The translations under genes were made by a program, and so were the position numbers. 35,527 bases of DNA from Pelosinus propionicus DSM 13327 (GTDB lineage Bacteria > Bacillota > Negativicutes > DSM-13327): positions 1 to 35,527 of the forward strand of contig NZ_FOTS01000055.1 in assembly GCF_900114615.1 (NCBI RefSeq). The letters are read 5' to 3'. The notes below the pieces were generated by a model that did not search any database, was not told where the DNA came from, and saw only the letters and a program-made list of their open reading frames with translations. Positions 7,165 to 16,803 of this stretch are shown piece by piece (positions within the stretch are counted from its first letter, which is position 1; every line of letters begins with the position of its first letter).

Positions 7165-8606
7165 CGTTTTTTCCACCTAACGCCTTGAGGAGAATCTTCT
7201 AAAATAATTCCCACTGCCCCTAGGCTATCACGAACTTTATCGGCTGTCGCCCAATCCTTATTCTGCCTAGCATGTTGCCGAATCTCAATGATAATATCCA
7301 TTAATTGCTCTACCAGCTCTTGACTGTCATCCACTTTACCAGTTTGCTCCTGCACAAATATTCCTATAATATTTGCCATCATAAAATAAGTTTCACGAAG
7401 GGCAGTATAGCCTTTAGTAGTGTGCTGAACTTTTCCAGCAATCACGCCATTATAATATACATTAATTTCCTTAGCTAAACCAAATATTACACTAATGGCT
7501 AGCGCCGTATTAAAATCATCATCCATAGCTTTACAGAAATCTTCTTCTGCCTGCTTTGCCACTTTTACCAATTCATTAGCTTTATTTTCATTCACAGCAT
7601 CTGGCAGTTTTTCCAATTGCAGTACGTTCTCCACAGCAGTACGCAATCTCTCTAAACTACGCTGTGCTTCTGATAAACGCTCATCACTAAAATCAAGAGG
7701 ACTGCGATAATGTGTGGACAAAACAAAAAAGCGCAATACTTCTGGAGAGTAATGGTCTAAAATATCCTTTACCAAAAAGAAATTTCCTAACGACTTACTC
7801 ATTTTTTCTTCATTTACGGTAATAAACCCATTATGAAGCCAATAACGCACGAAAGGCTGACCTTCTTCTACAAAAGCTTCTGATTGAGCAATTTCATTTT
7901 CATGATGTGGAAAAATCAGATCACTGCCACCGCCATGAAAATCAAAACTATTTCCCAAATATTTTAGAGACATTGCCGTACATTCGATATGCCAGCCTGG
8001 CCGCCCTTTTCCCCAGGGACTCTCCCAGGCTGGCTCACCAGGCTTAGCACTTTTCCATAATGCAAAGTCCATAGGATGGTGTTTGCGCTCATCTACATCC
8101 ACTCTGGCTCCAGCTTTCATATCTTCAATATCTCGGCCGCTCAATTTTCCATAGTCATCAAATTTTTCCACACTGTAATATACATCGCCATCAACAATAT
8201 AAGCGTAGCCTTTTGCTACTAAACCTTCAACAATTTTAATGATTTCTGTCATGTGATCAGAGACTGTTGGATAGATATCAGCCCGACGGATGTTTAATTT
8301 ATCCATTACTTCGAAATAAGATGCTATATAACGGTTGGCAATTACATCCCAAGTCACGCCTTCTGTATTGGCAGCTTTAATAATCTTATCATCAACATCT
8401 GTAAAATTTTGCACGTGAAAGACTTCGTATCTACAGTGCTCAAGATAACGCTTAATGACATCCCAAGTAATGAAAGGTCTGGCATTCCCAATATGTGGAT
8501 GATTATAAGGCGTTACCCCACAGACATACATTTTAACTTTGCCTGCCTCATGCGGTACAAATTCTTCTTTTTGCCTAGTCATCGTATTATATACTTTTAA
8601 TGCCAT
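7161..8606 (-). CDS. cysS: Cysteinyl-tRNA synthetase
   Basis: 481 residues, full length for the family. It is a class I synthetase that charges tRNA-Cys. The HIGH motif is [13 protein letters not shown] (about 33-45) and the KMSKS motif is [10 protein letters not shown] (about 266-275). The zinc site is visible as Cys in MYVCGVTPY, Cys in WHIECTAMS and the HHENE group. A DALR-type anticodon-binding C-terminus follows. The start overlaps cysE by 20 bases and has AGGAG ten bases upstream inside cysE. Expression is governed by the T-box upstream of cysE. Confidence 0.97.
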   Translation of the reverse strand: MALKVYNTMTRQKEEFVPHEAGKVKMYVCGVTPYNHPHIGNARPFITWDVIKRYLEHCRYEVFHVQNFTDVDDKIIKAANTEGVTWDVIANRYIASYFEVMDKLNIRRADIYPTVSDHMTEIIKIVEGLVAKGYAYIVDGDVYYSVEKFDDYGKLSGRDIEDMKAGARVDVDERKHHPMDFALWKSAKPGEPAWESPWGKGRPGWHIECTAMSLKYLGNSFDFHGGGSDLIFPHHENEIAQSEAFVEEGQPFVRYWLHNGFITVNEEKMSKSLGNFFLVKDILDHYSPEVLRFFVLSTHYRSPLDFSDERLSEAQRSLERLRTAVENVLQLEKLPDAVNENKANELVKVAKQAEEDFCKAMDDDFNTALAISVIFGLAKEINVYYNGVIAGKVQHTTKGYTALRETYFMMANIIGIFVQEQTGKVDDSQELVEQLMDIIIEIRQHARQNKDWATADKVRDSLGAVGIILEDSPQGVRWKKR

Positions 8607-9264
8607 TTTTCTTTAACTCCTCTTCTAACAGATTAATTCGCTCTTCCAATTTAAACATATGATGCTGCAAACACTGCATCATTTCCTGCACTGGATCCGG
8701 TAAATCATCATGCTGTAAATCAATAACTTCAATTCCATTTACCTTTTTACCATTATGCCACACAATTTGCCCTGGAATACCTACCACGGTGGAATTAGGA
8801 GGTACGGTCTTTAAAACAACAGAGCCAGCACCAATTTTAGAATTATCTCCAACTGTAAATGATCCTAATACTTTTGCACCGCTGGCAACTACCACATTAT
8901 TACCAATTGTAGGATGGCGTTTGCCTTTTTCTTTCCCCGTGCCCCCCAAGGTTACTCCCTGGTACAATGTTACATTCTCCCCTAATTCAGCCGTTTCTCC
9001 AATAACAATACCTGTACCATGATCGATAAATAATCCTTCTCCAATTGTAGCACCGGGGTGTATTTCAATTCCGGTTATAAATCGCGCTATATTAGAGATC
9101 ATACGTGGAAAAACAACCCACCCCCGCTTATAAAAATAATGTCCAATGCGATGCAGCCAAATAGCATGAAGCCCAGGATAGCATAGCAATACCTCCCACA
9201 CTGTTCTTGCAGCTGGATCACGTTCAAATATTACCCTAATATCCTTTTGTAACCGTGCAAACAT
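8587..9264 (-). CDS. cysE: Serine O-acetyltransferase
   Basis: 225 residues from the ATG at 9264, chosen for the strong AGAGGGGGG nine bases upstream; a GTG start at 9321 is possible but weaker. It makes O-acetylserine from serine and acetyl-CoA, the first step of cysteine synthesis. The N-terminal helical part contains [19 protein letters not shown]. The left-handed beta-helix of hexapeptide repeats (about 65-165) contains [37 protein letters not shown] and [20 protein letters not shown], with the catalytic Asp-His in the DHGTG segment. The C-terminal tail forms a coiled coil ([14 protein letters not shown]). It leads the operon behind a cysteine T-box. Confidence 0.96.
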   Translation of the reverse strand: MFARLQKDIRVIFERDPAARTVWEVLLCYPGLHAIWLHRIGHYFYKRGWVVFPRMISNIARFITGIEIHPGATIGEGLFIDHGTGIVIGETAELGENVTLYQGVTLGGTGKEKGKRHPTIGNNVVVASGAKVLGSFTVGDNSKIGAGSVVLKTVPPNSTVVGIPGQIVWHNGKKVNGIEVIDLQHDDLPDPVQEMMQCLQHHMFKLEERINLLEEELKKNGIKSI

Positions 9265-9410
9265 AGGATGTTCCCCCCTCTTAATTATAAACGGCTTGGC
9301 AATAGCTTTTAACTCCACCAATCTTCATCCTGCTTCTCAACGACTTAGCCCTCTTGACTAACACTTAAATAGTGTATATATGCGTTTTTTTCATCGGATT
9401 AAAGATCAAC

Positions 9411-9446
9411 AAAAAAAGACCACCATCTCGTACAGAGACAGTGGTC
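9411..9446 (-). terminator. T-box terminator stem
   Basis: GACCACTGTCTC (9435-9446 on the complement) pairs fully, with two G-U pairs, with GAGATGGTGGTC (9418-9429). Seven T residues follow. It is mutually exclusive with pairing of the T-box sequence at 9446-9460. Confidence 0.9.
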
Positions 9447-9725
9447 CGTGGTTCCACTCTGCTTAGGTATTACTATTAATACCTCTTAGACGCACAATAA
9501 CGGTTGCTACCGAATTGACCTACTATACATTCAGCCAACTTGTTCATGGGTGCATTTTGGGCGTATCTTTCCTAGTATCGCTCTCAGCCGGTGGCGTTAC
9601 TTCTCTGGAAGGTAGACTTACACTTACTTTTCCCAATCATTACATTTTCTTATATATGTATGCAGCATTACTTGATTTGGTAACCTTCAAAATAACAACC
9701 ACTCAAATTTATGCTTACTTCTTAT
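9411..9725 (-). ncRNA. T-box riboswitch leader, cysteine-specific, upstream of cysE-cysS
   Basis: Read on the minus strand, the 5' part has the stem I features of T-boxes: AAAAGTAAG, CAGAGAAG and GGCTGAGAGC. A loop with AAAATGCACCCATGAAC follows, whose TGC at 9552-9554 is the likely cysteine specifier codon. The T-box core AGAGTGGAACCACGG lies at 9446-9460, and a competing terminator follows at once. Uncharged tRNA-Cys should stabilise the antiterminator and allow cysE-cysS-mrnC-thyX transcription. The 5' end is inferred from the promoter. Confidence 0.92.
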
Positions 9726-9731
9726 TATGAA

Positions 9732-9760
9732 ATTATACTAAGAGAGGATAGGTGTGTCAA
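9732..9760 (-). promoter_or_regulatory. Promoter of the cysE operon T-box leader
   Basis: Consensus TTGACA (9755-9760) and TATAAT (9732-9737) with a 17-base spacer. The -35 box abuts the gltX stop codon at 9761-9763, so cysE has its own strong promoter rather than read-through from gltX. Confidence 0.88.
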
Positions 9761-11224
9761 TTAGATTTTAGCTAATGTACTCGTTATTCTGTTCAATACT
9801 TTTTCTCTGCCAATTAAAGCAATAATTTTATCTAAATCCGGACCATGCATTTTACCTGTTACTACAACCCGCAAAGGCATAAAGACCTTTTTACCACCTA
9901 ATTTTAATTCTTTTGTGATACTTTTTAAAAGCGCCTTAACACTAGGAGCATCTACAACCTCTAGCCCTTGTAATTTCTCACAAAAACTCTTTATAACCCC
10001 TGGAACATCTTCATCTCGTAAAACTTCAGCAGCTTCCTCATTTTCAAATTCAATATTTTCCGTAAAGAAAAGATCTATATGGTTCACGATTTCTGCCGCA
10101 TAACTAATGTATTCTTGCAATAAAGCAACTACTTGCGTCAGCCATTCTCTATTTTCGGCAGATAACTCTTCACCAATGTAACCAGCTTCTCTCAGATGAG
10201 GCAGCGCAAGTTCTGTAACCTCTTCTGGACTGGCTTTCTTAATATATTGGGCGCTAATATAATTTAATTTATCAACATCGAAAACAGCAGGATTCTTGGC
10301 AACCCGCTCCATAGAAAATTCCTCAATTAATTCTTCTAATGAGAAAAATTCTTTTTCTCCACCTGGTGACCAACCAAGCAGTGCCAAAAAGTTTACAATA
10401 GCCTCTGGCAGATACCCCAAATTACGATATTTCTCCACAGAAGTCGCACCATGGCGTTTACTCATTTTCGTGCGATCCGATCCTAAAATGAGTGAAATAT
10501 GGCCAAAGGTTGGTGGTGTAAGACCAAGGGCTTCGTATAACACAATTTGCCTAGGTGTATTTGATAAATGTTCCTCTCCACGGATTACATGGGTAATTTT
10601 CATTAATGCATCATCAATTACCACGGCATAATTATATACAGGTATACCATCTGATTTCACAATCACAAAGTCCCCTACTCCATTTGAATCAAAAGTCACT
10701 GTATCACGTACCATATCCTTAAAGATAATCTGCTTATTTTCTTGTACATGAAAACGTACTGTAGGCTTACGGCCTTGGGCTACTAAATCAGCTTTTTCTT
10801 CTGGTGTAAGATGCAGACATTTACCGCCATAATGAGGAGTTTCACCCTTTTCTGATTGTAGTTGTCGTTCCTCGTCTAACTCTGCTTCACTGCAATAGCA
10901 GTAATATGCCTTGCCTTCATTCAGTAATTGTTCTGTATAAATGCGATATGTATCCAAACGTTCAGTTTGGCGATAAGGCCCATATGGTCCGCCTACATCA
11001 GTACCTTCATCCCAGGTAATTCCCAGCCATTGCAATGCTTCTTTAATATTTTCCTCTGATTCTTTTGTAGAACGTTCTAAATCCGTATCTTCAATCCGCA
11101 TAATAAATTTGCCATTATACCTTTTTGCCAATAACCAATTAAACAATGCCGAACGAGCTCCTCCAATATGAAAAGGGCCTGTTGGACTTGGCGCAAATCG
11201 CACTCGAATATCCTGCTGTAACAT
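9761..11224 (-). CDS. gltX: Glutamyl-tRNA synthetase
   Basis: 487 residues from the ATG at 11224, which follows GGAGGG; an in-frame start at 11239 has no such site. It is a class I synthetase for tRNA-Glu. In many Firmicutes it also charges tRNA-Gln for later amidation. The HIGH-type motif is PSPTGPFHIGGARSALFNWL near the N-terminus, and KMSKR is at TKMSKRHGATS (about 248-258). The helical anticodon-binding C-terminus follows. A zinc-type CYCS segment lies near 114. It is the first gene after a gap with its own candidate promoter. Confidence 0.97.
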   Translation of the reverse strand: MLQQDIRVRFAPSPTGPFHIGGARSALFNWLLAKRYNGKFIMRIEDTDLERSTKESEENIKEALQWLGITWDEGTDVGGPYGPYRQTERLDTYRIYTEQLLNEGKAYYCYCSEAELDEERQLQSEKGETPHYGGKCLHLTPEEKADLVAQGRKPTVRFHVQENKQIIFKDMVRDTVTFDSNGVGDFVIVKSDGIPVYNYAVVIDDALMKITHVIRGEEHLSNTPRQIVLYEALGLTPPTFGHISLILGSDRTKMSKRHGATSVEKYRNLGYLPEAIVNFLALLGWSPGGEKEFFSLEELIEEFSMERVAKNPAVFDVDKLNYISAQYIKKASPEEVTELALPHLREAGYIGEELSAENREWLTQVVALLQEYISYAAEIVNHIDLFFTENIEFENEEAAEVLRDEDVPGVIKSFCEKLQGLEVVDAPSVKALLKSITKELKLGGKKVFMPLRVVVTGKMHGPDLDKIIALIGREKVLNRITSTLAKI

Positions 11225-11285
11225 GCAAATTCCCTCCAAAACGTCTTTCTGCTAGCCATTATGTATATATAGTTAGTTCCATATA

Positions 11286-11314
11286 ATTCTAGCAGATTCT
11301 CAATATTTATGCAA
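11286..11314 (-). promoter_or_regulatory. Candidate promoter of gltX
   Basis: TTGCAT (11309-11314) and TAGAAT (11286-11291) separated by 17 bases on the minus strand, about 60 bases before the gltX start. The -35 box is imperfect. Confidence 0.5.
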
Positions 11315-11357
11315 AAAAAGCTTTTGGCACTTGTGGTTTTATTTCCTCAAGTGCCAA
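11313..11357 (-). terminator. Intrinsic terminator downstream of the small secreted-protein gene
   Basis: TTGGCACTTG and CAAGTGCCAA (11348-11357 and 11324-11333) form a perfect 10-bp stem with a 14-base loop. AGCTTTTTTT follows on the minus strand. Confidence 0.78.
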
Positions 11358-11365
11358 TGATGTCA

Positions 11366-11632
11366 TTACTCTACTTTTATCATAAATAATCCATCTACTA
11401 AGTCTGGTGCTATGAATGTCGTCTTTGCACTATGAAATGCCGATACTGGCTTAGCACCATCAGCTAAAATAGCCAACCGCCAGATAATCTGGTTGTTATA
11501 CCAAAGTTCACCGCATGTAGTGCCATCTTCTTGTCGTACAACATTTATATTCACCATGTAATCTGCAGCCAATGCTGCACTTGGCCATACTAATACTGCT
11601 ATCATAAATAACACACATATTCTTCTGCGCAT
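11366..11632 (-). CDS. Small secreted protein of unknown function
   Basis: 88 residues from the ATG at 11632, which follows AGGAGGAG seven bases upstream. The N-terminus is a clear signal peptide: MRRRICVLFMIAVLVWPSAA then an ALA-A cleavage site. The mature part of about 65 residues starts near ADYMVNINVVRQEDGTTCGE. It has one cysteine and several aromatic residues, and reads like a short beta-sandwich. I do not recognise the family. It has its own terminator and lies between gltX and a divergently transcribed membrane protein. Confidence 0.7.
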   Translation of the reverse strand: MRRRICVLFMIAVLVWPSAALAADYMVNINVVRQEDGTTCGELWYNNQIIWRLAILADGAKPVSAFHSAKTTFIAPDLVDGLFMIKVE

Positions 11633-11979
11633 GTATACTCCTCCTAGATGTATCAATACCCTCTCTAAAAGCGACTACTTAAGTCTAGCAGGCAAAAGAC
11701 GAGGTAATGCTAACCATGAATGAATGATTTAATCAATAGGTTAAGGCATTAGTAACTCTAATTCTTCGTCATACTATAATGACACGTTTCAGAGAGACTA
11801 TTAACAGAATGCTACATAAAATCCAGATTATTTATAATATGTATCAATTCATAAATTTTATACAAATCCCCCCTTATTTCTACTTTATTTTTGCAAAAAT
11901 ACAGGAGATTATAAATGAATCGTGAATTATTTATAATAGATAAACTTTTGCATTTTAAACATTAATAGGAGGTAATAAC
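11633..11979. other. Divergent intergenic region
   Basis: No gene seen in about 347 bases between two divergent genes. A GTCAT-ACTATA-ATGAC palindrome (11768-11783) contains a TATAAT and could be an operator. AT-rich -10-like boxes occur near 11930 (TTTATAATAG). No clear -35 partner was found for either. Confidence 0.3.
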
Positions 11980-12537
11980 ATGAAAACTTATGTCAGATGT
12001 AAAGCCTGCGGATTCATTATGGACGAAAACCATGTAGAAGACCTATGTCCTGCTTGTGGTTTACCAAAAACAGTCTTTGAACCGTACACGAAGAAAATTT
12101 CTCCTCGTCGCACATTTATTATTGATCAGCATCTTCATCCTATCAGTGTGCATTTTCCTCAAGTCTTTATTGCCGTCATCTTTTTCATGCTAAGTCTTTC
12201 CTTCTGGGTGGAAGATCCGCTGCGGGGAGAATTTCTTATCGCGGCTAAACTTTCCATCATTGCTTTTCCTTTCTCTGTATTGCTAGGCTTTATTACAGGC
12301 CTAATCGATGGTAAAATTCGATTTAAAAAGTTAAAAACACCGCTTCTCGTCCGCAAAGCAATTGTCGGAGCAGTCCTCCAACTCTTATCTATTGTGATAC
12401 TAGTTTTATATCTTGCTAATGGCTTTACTACAAGCAGCATGTTACTTATTATTGTATTGAGCATTGTATCTACCATTTGTGGCATTTACCTCGGCAGAGC
12501 AGGCTCTACTATGTTTAATTCCATGATGCCGGGATAA
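11980..12537 (+). CDS. Membrane protein with N-terminal rubredoxin-like zinc ribbon
   Basis: 185 residues. The first ~30 residues hold two C-x-x-C pairs (Cys7/Cys10 and Cys23/Cys26), a spacing suited to a rubredoxin-like or zinc-ribbon knuckle binding Fe or Zn. A link with HLHPISVHFPQ leads into four predicted membrane segments (about 55-74, 84-108, 125-147, 151-170). The HxHP...HFP start and helix pattern recall DUF2231-type membrane proteins. A role in electron transfer or metal sensing at the membrane is possible but unproven. RBS AGGAGG is eight bases before the ATG. It lies alone on the plus strand within an otherwise minus-strand run. Confidence 0.8.
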   Translation: MKTYVRCKACGFIMDENHVEDLCPACGLPKTVFEPYTKKISPRRTFIIDQHLHPISVHFPQVFIAVIFFMLSLSFWVEDPLRGEFLIAAKLSIIAFPFSVLLGFITGLIDGKIRFKKLKTPLLVRKAIVGAVLQLLSIVILVLYLANGFTTSSMLLIIVLSIVSTICGIYLGRAGSTMFNSMMPG

Positions 12538-12685
12538 ATAACAATGCATAAATAAGCAAACATAACGAACTGCGAAGGCTGCAAAGAATAAAAAAATAGA
12601 CTCCTTTAGAGGTTAATTAGATCTTTACCTAGCTTTATACATTTTAGATATCAATACAACTTATACAGTCTTCACCTAAAAGAAT

Positions 12686-12724
12686 GAAAACTGCCAGCCC
12701 GTTTATCAGGCTGGCAGTTTTTTG
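12686..12724. terminator. Bidirectional terminator between convergent genes
   Basis: CTGCCAGCC (12691-12699) and GGCTGGCAG (12709-12717) form a perfect GC-rich stem. It has A-rich left and T-rich right flanks and serves both the zinc-ribbon gene and ispDF. Confidence 0.85.
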
Positions 12725-12725
12725 T

Positions 12726-13922
12726 TTATTCGACTTGCAGGATCGATGCCACGGCATAGGCAGCAATGCCCTCTCCCTTACCTGCAAATCCTAGTCCTTC
12801 GGTTGTAGTTGCCTTTACATTGACCTGCCCGATCTTAAGTCCAAGAGCAGCAGCAATATTACAATTCATTTCAGGGATGTACATTGCCACTTTCGGTCTT
12901 TGGGCTACAATCGTTGCATCCAAATTATGTACGAGATAACCATGCTCAGCAATAATTTCTCCTACCCTCTTTAGCAGGAAGAGACTAGATACTCCCTTAT
13001 ATTGTATATCCGTATCAGGAAAATGCCTCCCAATATCACCTAATGCTGCGGCACCTAAAAGAGCATCTTTAATTGCATGCAGCAATACATCTGCATCAGA
13101 ATGCCCATCTAGCCCTAATTCATAAGGTATCTCTACACCACCTAGTATTAGTTTGCGGTTCTTCACCAATTTGTGAACATCATATCCCATACCAACACGC
13201 ATCATTTCGTTATTGTCACAACCTTTACTTTCTACCATACTCTTTCGTTCCTTTAGTAATGCCTCAGCTATTGTTAAATCCTCCGGAGTAGTAACTTTTA
13301 GATTATCATAACAACCGCATACAATCTTAACCCTTACGCCTAATCTCTCAACAAGAGAAGCATCATCTGTACCGACAAATTGATCTTTCTCTGCTTGCTC
13401 ATATGCTTTACGTAATAAATGAGCATCAAACCCCTGCGGTGTTTGTACCGACCAAAGCTTGCGACGCTCTAGAGTATCCGTAACCCATCCATCTTCATCT
13501 ACTGTTTTAATTGTATTTTTTACAGCTACAGCAACTATAGCAGCCTTATGAACGACAGAAGCTTTAATAACATTAGTAATACATTCTTCTGTTATAAGAG
13601 GTCTAGCACCATCATGCACTAGAATTGTTTTTGTTGTGCTAGGAACTACTTTAATCGCATTTGCAATAGAATGTTGCCGTTCACTACCACCTGCTACAAC
13701 TTTCCAAGGTTTAATCCCTGTCAAATTACATAGCATCGTCTGCACCTGAACCACTTCATCAGAAGCAACAACAACGACTAAATTATCCACCTCGGAACAG
13801 GCTGAAAAAGTTAGCACACTATGTAATAGTACGGGCATATCAACGAGCGGCAGAAATACTTTATTGCCTCCCCTCATCATCCTTTTTCCCTGCCCAGCAG
13901 CTGGTATAATCACTGTAACCAC
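12726..13922 (-). CDS. ispDF: Fused IspD-IspF: MEP cytidylyltransferase and MECDP synthase
   Basis: 398 residues from a GTG at 13922, chosen for AGGCAGGA seven bases before it. In-frame starts up to 13958 lack a site. Two steps of the MEP isoprenoid pathway are joined. The IspD half (about 1-225) starts [12 protein letters not shown], with VHDGARPLI and [12 protein letters not shown]. The IspF half (about 240-398) starts [13 protein letters not shown], with [20 protein letters not shown] (zinc ligands Asp, His) and [11 protein letters not shown] short polar linker joins them. Bacillus keeps ispD and ispF as separate adjacent genes at the same place, so the fusion fits their order. Confidence 0.95.
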   Translation of the reverse strand: MVTVIIPAAGQGKRMMRGGNKVFLPLVDMPVLLHSVLTFSACSEVDNLVVVVASDEVVQVQTMLCNLTGIKPWKVVAGGSERQHSIANAIKVVPSTTKTILVHDGARPLITEECITNVIKASVVHKAAIVAVAVKNTIKTVDEDGWVTDTLERRKLWSVQTPQGFDAHLLRKAYEQAEKDQFVGTDDASLVERLGVRVKIVCGCYDNLKVTTPEDLTIAEALLKERKSMVESKGCDNNEMMRVGMGYDVHKLVKNRKLILGGVEIPYELGLDGHSDADVLLHAIKDALLGAAALGDIGRHFPDTDIQYKGVSSLFLLKRVGEIIAEHGYLVHNLDATIVAQRPKVAMYIPEMNCNIAAALGLKIGQVNVKATTTEGLGFAGKGEGIAAYAVASILQVE

Positions 13923-14027
13923 TATATTATCCTGCCTTTCCCATAAATACATCATCACTTATTATATCTTATTGTTCGATTATTGTTACCAAATAACCTC
14001 TTTTAAAGCAATAAATTACTTCTCCTT

Positions 14028-14056
14028 ATTCTATTAAAAAATCTCGATCTTGCCAA
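14028..14056 (-). promoter_or_regulatory. Probable promoter of ispDF
   Basis: TTGGCA (14051-14056) and TAGAAT (14028-14033) with a 17-base spacer on the minus strand, about 105 bases before the chosen ispDF start. Confidence 0.55.
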
Positions 14057-14132
14057 GTCATAATAATTACATTAGCCTATCGATAAAGGAAATACCAAGT
14101 ATTTTTAAAATCATTATACATTCTTATCTTAC

Positions 14133-14180
14133 AAAAAAATGTCTTCGAAACTGTTTATCAACAGATCTCGAAGACATTTT
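14133..14180 (-). terminator. Intrinsic terminator of yacL
   Basis: On the minus strand an AATGTCTTCGA...TCGAAGACATT stem, extended inward by CTGTT/AACAG, is followed by TTTTTTT. It lies about 25 bases after the yacL stop. Confidence 0.85.
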
Positions 14181-14201
14181 CCGTTATTATACATGATTGC
14201 T

Positions 14202-15332
14202 TTAAGCGCCTTTTTCAATGCCTTTAGGCTTTGCAAAAATCATTCGTCCAGCAGCTGTTTGCAATACAGATGTCACTAGTACTCCAATGGTATCACCCAT
14301 ATGTTTCTTACCACTATCAACGACAATCATTGTACCATCATCAAGATAGCCAACCCCTTGCCCAAGTTCTTTGCCATCTTTTACAACATGTACAACCATT
14401 TCTTCTCCCGGCAATACTACCGGCTTCACCGAATTAGATAATTCATTAATATTCAAAACAGTTACACCCTGCAATTCAGCAACTTTATTTAAATTGTAAT
14501 CATTCGTAACCAGCTTACCTTTCATCAATTGAGCCAACTTAACAAGTTTTGCATCTACTTCTGTAGTATCTTCAAAATCTTGTTCACTAATTTCCACATG
14601 CAACCCCAGCTCTTTTTGCATACGATTTAGAATATCTAAACCCCTACGTCCGCGATTGCGCTTCAGCGAATCAGAAGAATCCGATATATGCTGTAATTCC
14701 TCTAACACAAACATGGGAACTACAAGAGTACCTTCGACAAAACCACTTTTACAAATATCAGCAATACGACCATCAATAATGACACTGGTATCTAGAATTT
14801 TATAGCTTGGCTTCGTAATAATTTTTTCTTTCTGCCGTTCTTTGGTCTTCCAAGGGAGGACTGCCACTAGCCCAATCATTTCTTCTCGTTTATGAATAGC
14901 AATATTTACTCCCAGATATCCCAAAATAATACTAATAATTCCAGGAACATAGCTACCAATAAGCGGAATATGCATAAATGCAGAACCAATCAAATTCGAG
15001 ATGATCAAACCAACAGCCAGTCCAATAGAACCGGCAATGACATCAGATACTGGCATTTTATTAAGTCTAGCTTCTACCCAATAGGTAAACTGCCACAAAT
15101 ATTTAATAAAAAAGGGTGCCAATATATAACCAATAATCCCACCTGCTACTCCACCAAAAGCAGCTACGAAGATGGTGACGATTGTATCATCACTGGTAAT
15201 AAATCCTACTTTTAAAAACTCACCACTCACCATAGATGATAAAAAGGAACTGGTGCCTAGCCATTTTGCTGTCATCAAACCTGAAACAGCTGCTAATAAC
15301 GTAATGACAAATCGCAAAATTTTGTCCAACAA
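14202..15332 (-). CDS. yacL: Membrane PIN-TRAM domain protein YacL
   Basis: 376 residues. Four membrane segments fill about 1-150 (for instance near 5-22, 50-75, 95-115 and 120-145). A PIN domain follows at about 175-300, starting [20 protein letters not shown], with [20 protein letters not shown] and [13 protein letters not shown] supplying the acidic residues. A C-terminal TRAM domain (about 305-365) may bind RNA. It is a probable membrane-anchored ribonuclease whose substrate is unknown. The start is TTG at 15330-15332 (the next codon is also TTG) after GGGAGG. It lies between carD and ispDF as in other Firmicutes. Confidence 0.92.
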   Translation of the reverse strand: MLDKILRFVITLLAAVSGLMTAKWLGTSSFLSSMVSGEFLKVGFITSDDTIVTIFVAAFGGVAGGIIGYILAPFFIKYLWQFTYWVEARLNKMPVSDVIAGSIGLAVGLIISNLIGSAFMHIPLIGSYVPGIISIILGYLGVNIAIHKREEMIGLVAVLPWKTKERQKEKIITKPSYKILDTSVIIDGRIADICKSGFVEGTLVVPMFVLEELQHISDSSDSLKRNRGRRGLDILNRMQKELGLHVEISEQDFEDTTEVDAKLVKLAQLMKGKLVTNDYNLNKVAELQGVTVLNINELSNSVKPVVLPGEEMVVHVVKDGKELGQGVGYLDDGTMIVVDSGKKHMGDTIGVLVTSVLQTAAGRMIFAKPKGIEKGA

Positions 15333-15445
15333 ACTTACACCTCCCTTACTATTTATTTATTATATAAGACTTTCTCCATTCCCACAAGTCTAGCATTGCA
15401 ACTAAGACCTTCTGGAAACATTATCTATTATATCCTAACATTAAC

Positions 15446-15475
15446 AAAAAAATACGTCAGCTACCTGGCGTATTT
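15446..15475 (-). terminator. Terminator overlapping the carD stop codon
   Basis: AAATACG and CGTATTT flank the last carD codons and its TGA stop, followed by T residues on the minus strand. Termination structure and coding end therefore overlap. Confidence 0.65.
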
Positions 15476-15951
15476 TCCTGCATCAACTCATCTATCCATT
15501 CTTCTATGCTTCCTAAATCCTTACCACAAGCTAATACCAATTCACTTACCATTATTTTTCTAGCAGTTTCTAGCAACCTTCGTTCACCTGCCGAAAGTTT
15601 TTTTGCATTGTCCTGAAGAATAAGATTCCGCACTACTTCAGCCACTTCATAGATGCTACCAGTTTTTATCTTTGTTAAATTTAAGTTAAATCTTTTATTC
15701 CAACTAGCCGTTTCTTGTACCGAAGTAGCTCTTAATATATCTACCACTTTGCTAATTCCGACTTCGTCAATTACTTCTCTAAGTCCAATATTTTCTACAT
15801 TCTTCATAGGAATCATCACTCTCATGCCACCGTAAGGCATAGTGAGAATATAATAATCTTGCAGCTGCCCAAACACTTCATGCTTTTCAATTGCTTCAAT
15901 GACACCTGCACCATGCATGGGATATACTACTTTGTCCCCTATAGCTAACAT
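15457..15951 (-). CDS. carD: CarD/CdnL family RNA polymerase-binding regulator
   Basis: 164 residues from the ATG at 15951, which follows AGGAG nine bases upstream; the longer frame to 16020 overlaps the promoter and is rejected. The N-terminal RNA polymerase-interacting domain (Tudor-like, about 1-60) reads AIGDKVVYPMHGAGVIEAIE. The helical C-terminal part (about 65-160) contains SWNKRFNLNLTKIKTGSIYE and LSAGERRLLETARKI, as in known CarD proteins that stabilise open complexes at promoters. It is transcribed alone from a near-consensus promoter. Confidence 0.95.
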   Translation of the reverse strand: MLAIGDKVVYPMHGAGVIEAIEKHEVFGQLQDYYILTMPYGGMRVMIPMKNVENIGLREVIDEVGISKVVDILRATSVQETASWNKRFNLNLTKIKTGSIYEVAEVVRNLILQDNAKKLSAGERRLLETARKIMVSELVLACGKDLGSIEEWIDELMQENTPGS

Positions 15952-15973
15952 AGCATCAACTCCTATGTAAGCT

Positions 15974-16002
15974 AGTATATCACAAACAAAAGATATTGTC
16001 AA
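15974..16002 (-). promoter_or_regulatory. Promoter of carD
   Basis: TTGACA (15997-16002) and TATACT (15974-15979) with a 17-base spacer on the minus strand. The start would lie about 15 bases before the carD ATG. Confidence 0.82.
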
Positions 16003-16198
16003 AATTGTATATTTTAGCATAGCATATTAATTATTGTCAAATAAAATTTTGACCTCATAATCGATTTATTGAAGTTTACATCCCAATACCTTCGATTATA
16101 TCCTTACTTTTGGCCATTAAGAATATTTTGAAAATATTTATTATGTAATAATCACAAAATCATCTTCTTAAATTTCAAAATTCATGCCTGTACAAATA

Positions 16199-16228
16199 TT
16201 GACAATCATAGAGTGAAGTTTATATAAT
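16199..16228 (+). promoter_or_regulatory. Promoter of the MazG-like small protein gene
   Basis: TTGACA (16199-16204) and TATAAT (16223-16228), both consensus, with an 18-base spacer. The gene starts 27 bases further on. The ~190 bases between this and the carD promoter are AT-rich and show no other feature. Confidence 0.75.
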
Positions 16229-16254
16229 AAACATCAAAGTGAGGTGTTTATTTA

Positions 16255-16647
16255 ATGGATGAAAAATGCTCTGATTTTCAAACCGCTGTAGATGACTATT
16301 TAATCCGTCATCGCAGTATTCTTGATATTATGACAAAATACCAAGAAGCAAGTGCCCGAGTAAATCGTGCATTTGCCAAAACAGTTACCGAATGCGGCTG
16401 TGTCGCCGTAAATGCCACTCGTCAACAAGCACCTGCTGATATCGAATATAGTGATTTGAAGCAATTTATGTCTTCTCATTTATCAGGTGAGCCTTGCGAG
16501 CAATGTAAAGAAGTACTCACAAAAGAACTCGGTCATAGTCTATTTTATCTAGCTGCACTTTGCAATTTATCTGGAATTAGCCTCAATGAAGTGATGCGCA
16601 GGGAATGCAATACCGTTACTACTTTAGGATTTTTTCATCTATCCTAA
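16255..16647 (+). CDS. Conserved small helical protein with a MazG-like segment
   Basis: 130 residues, predicted mostly helical. The C-terminal half has LTKELGHSLFYLAALCNLSG followed by I-S-L-N-E-V. This resembles the E-x-x-D-x-L-F-x-L-A helix of MazG-type nucleotide pyrophosphohydrolases, but with His where the metal-binding Asp usually sits, so activity is doubtful. The middle carries two cysteine pairs (ECGC near 47-50 and EPCEQC near 79-84) that might bind a metal. A GAGGTG site precedes the ATG. It has its own promoter and terminator and stands alone. I do not know its role. Confidence 0.7.
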   Translation: MDEKCSDFQTAVDDYLIRHRSILDIMTKYQEASARVNRAFAKTVTECGCVAVNATRQQAPADIEYSDLKQFMSSHLSGEPCEQCKEVLTKELGHSLFYLAALCNLSGISLNEVMRRECNTVTTLGFFHLS

Positions 16648-16699
16648 TTGTCAGCTTACAAACACTTCCTTCGAAGATAAAACCTTTAATTTACAGTGA

Positions 16700-16728
16700 A
16701 CACGACTATTATAGTCGTGTCTTTTTTA
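16700..16728 (+). terminator. Intrinsic terminator
   Basis: ACACGACTA (16700-16708) and TAGTCGTGT (16712-16720) form a perfect 9-bp stem followed by CTTTTTT. It ends the MazG-like gene. Confidence 0.88.
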
Positions 16729-16803
16729 TTACATAAAGGACTTACTATGAGGACATGATACAACTATAATGAGGTCATTTATTACAGATAATGAGGTGGT
16801 ATC

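Noticed and set aside
9515-9730. 71-codon plus-strand frame opposite the T-box
   Set aside because: It is the antisense of the T-box leader, whose conserved elements account for the bases; no ribosome-binding site.
10296-10631. 111-codon frame on the plus strand inside gltX
   Set aside because: Antisense shadow of a strongly conserved synthetase; no start site.
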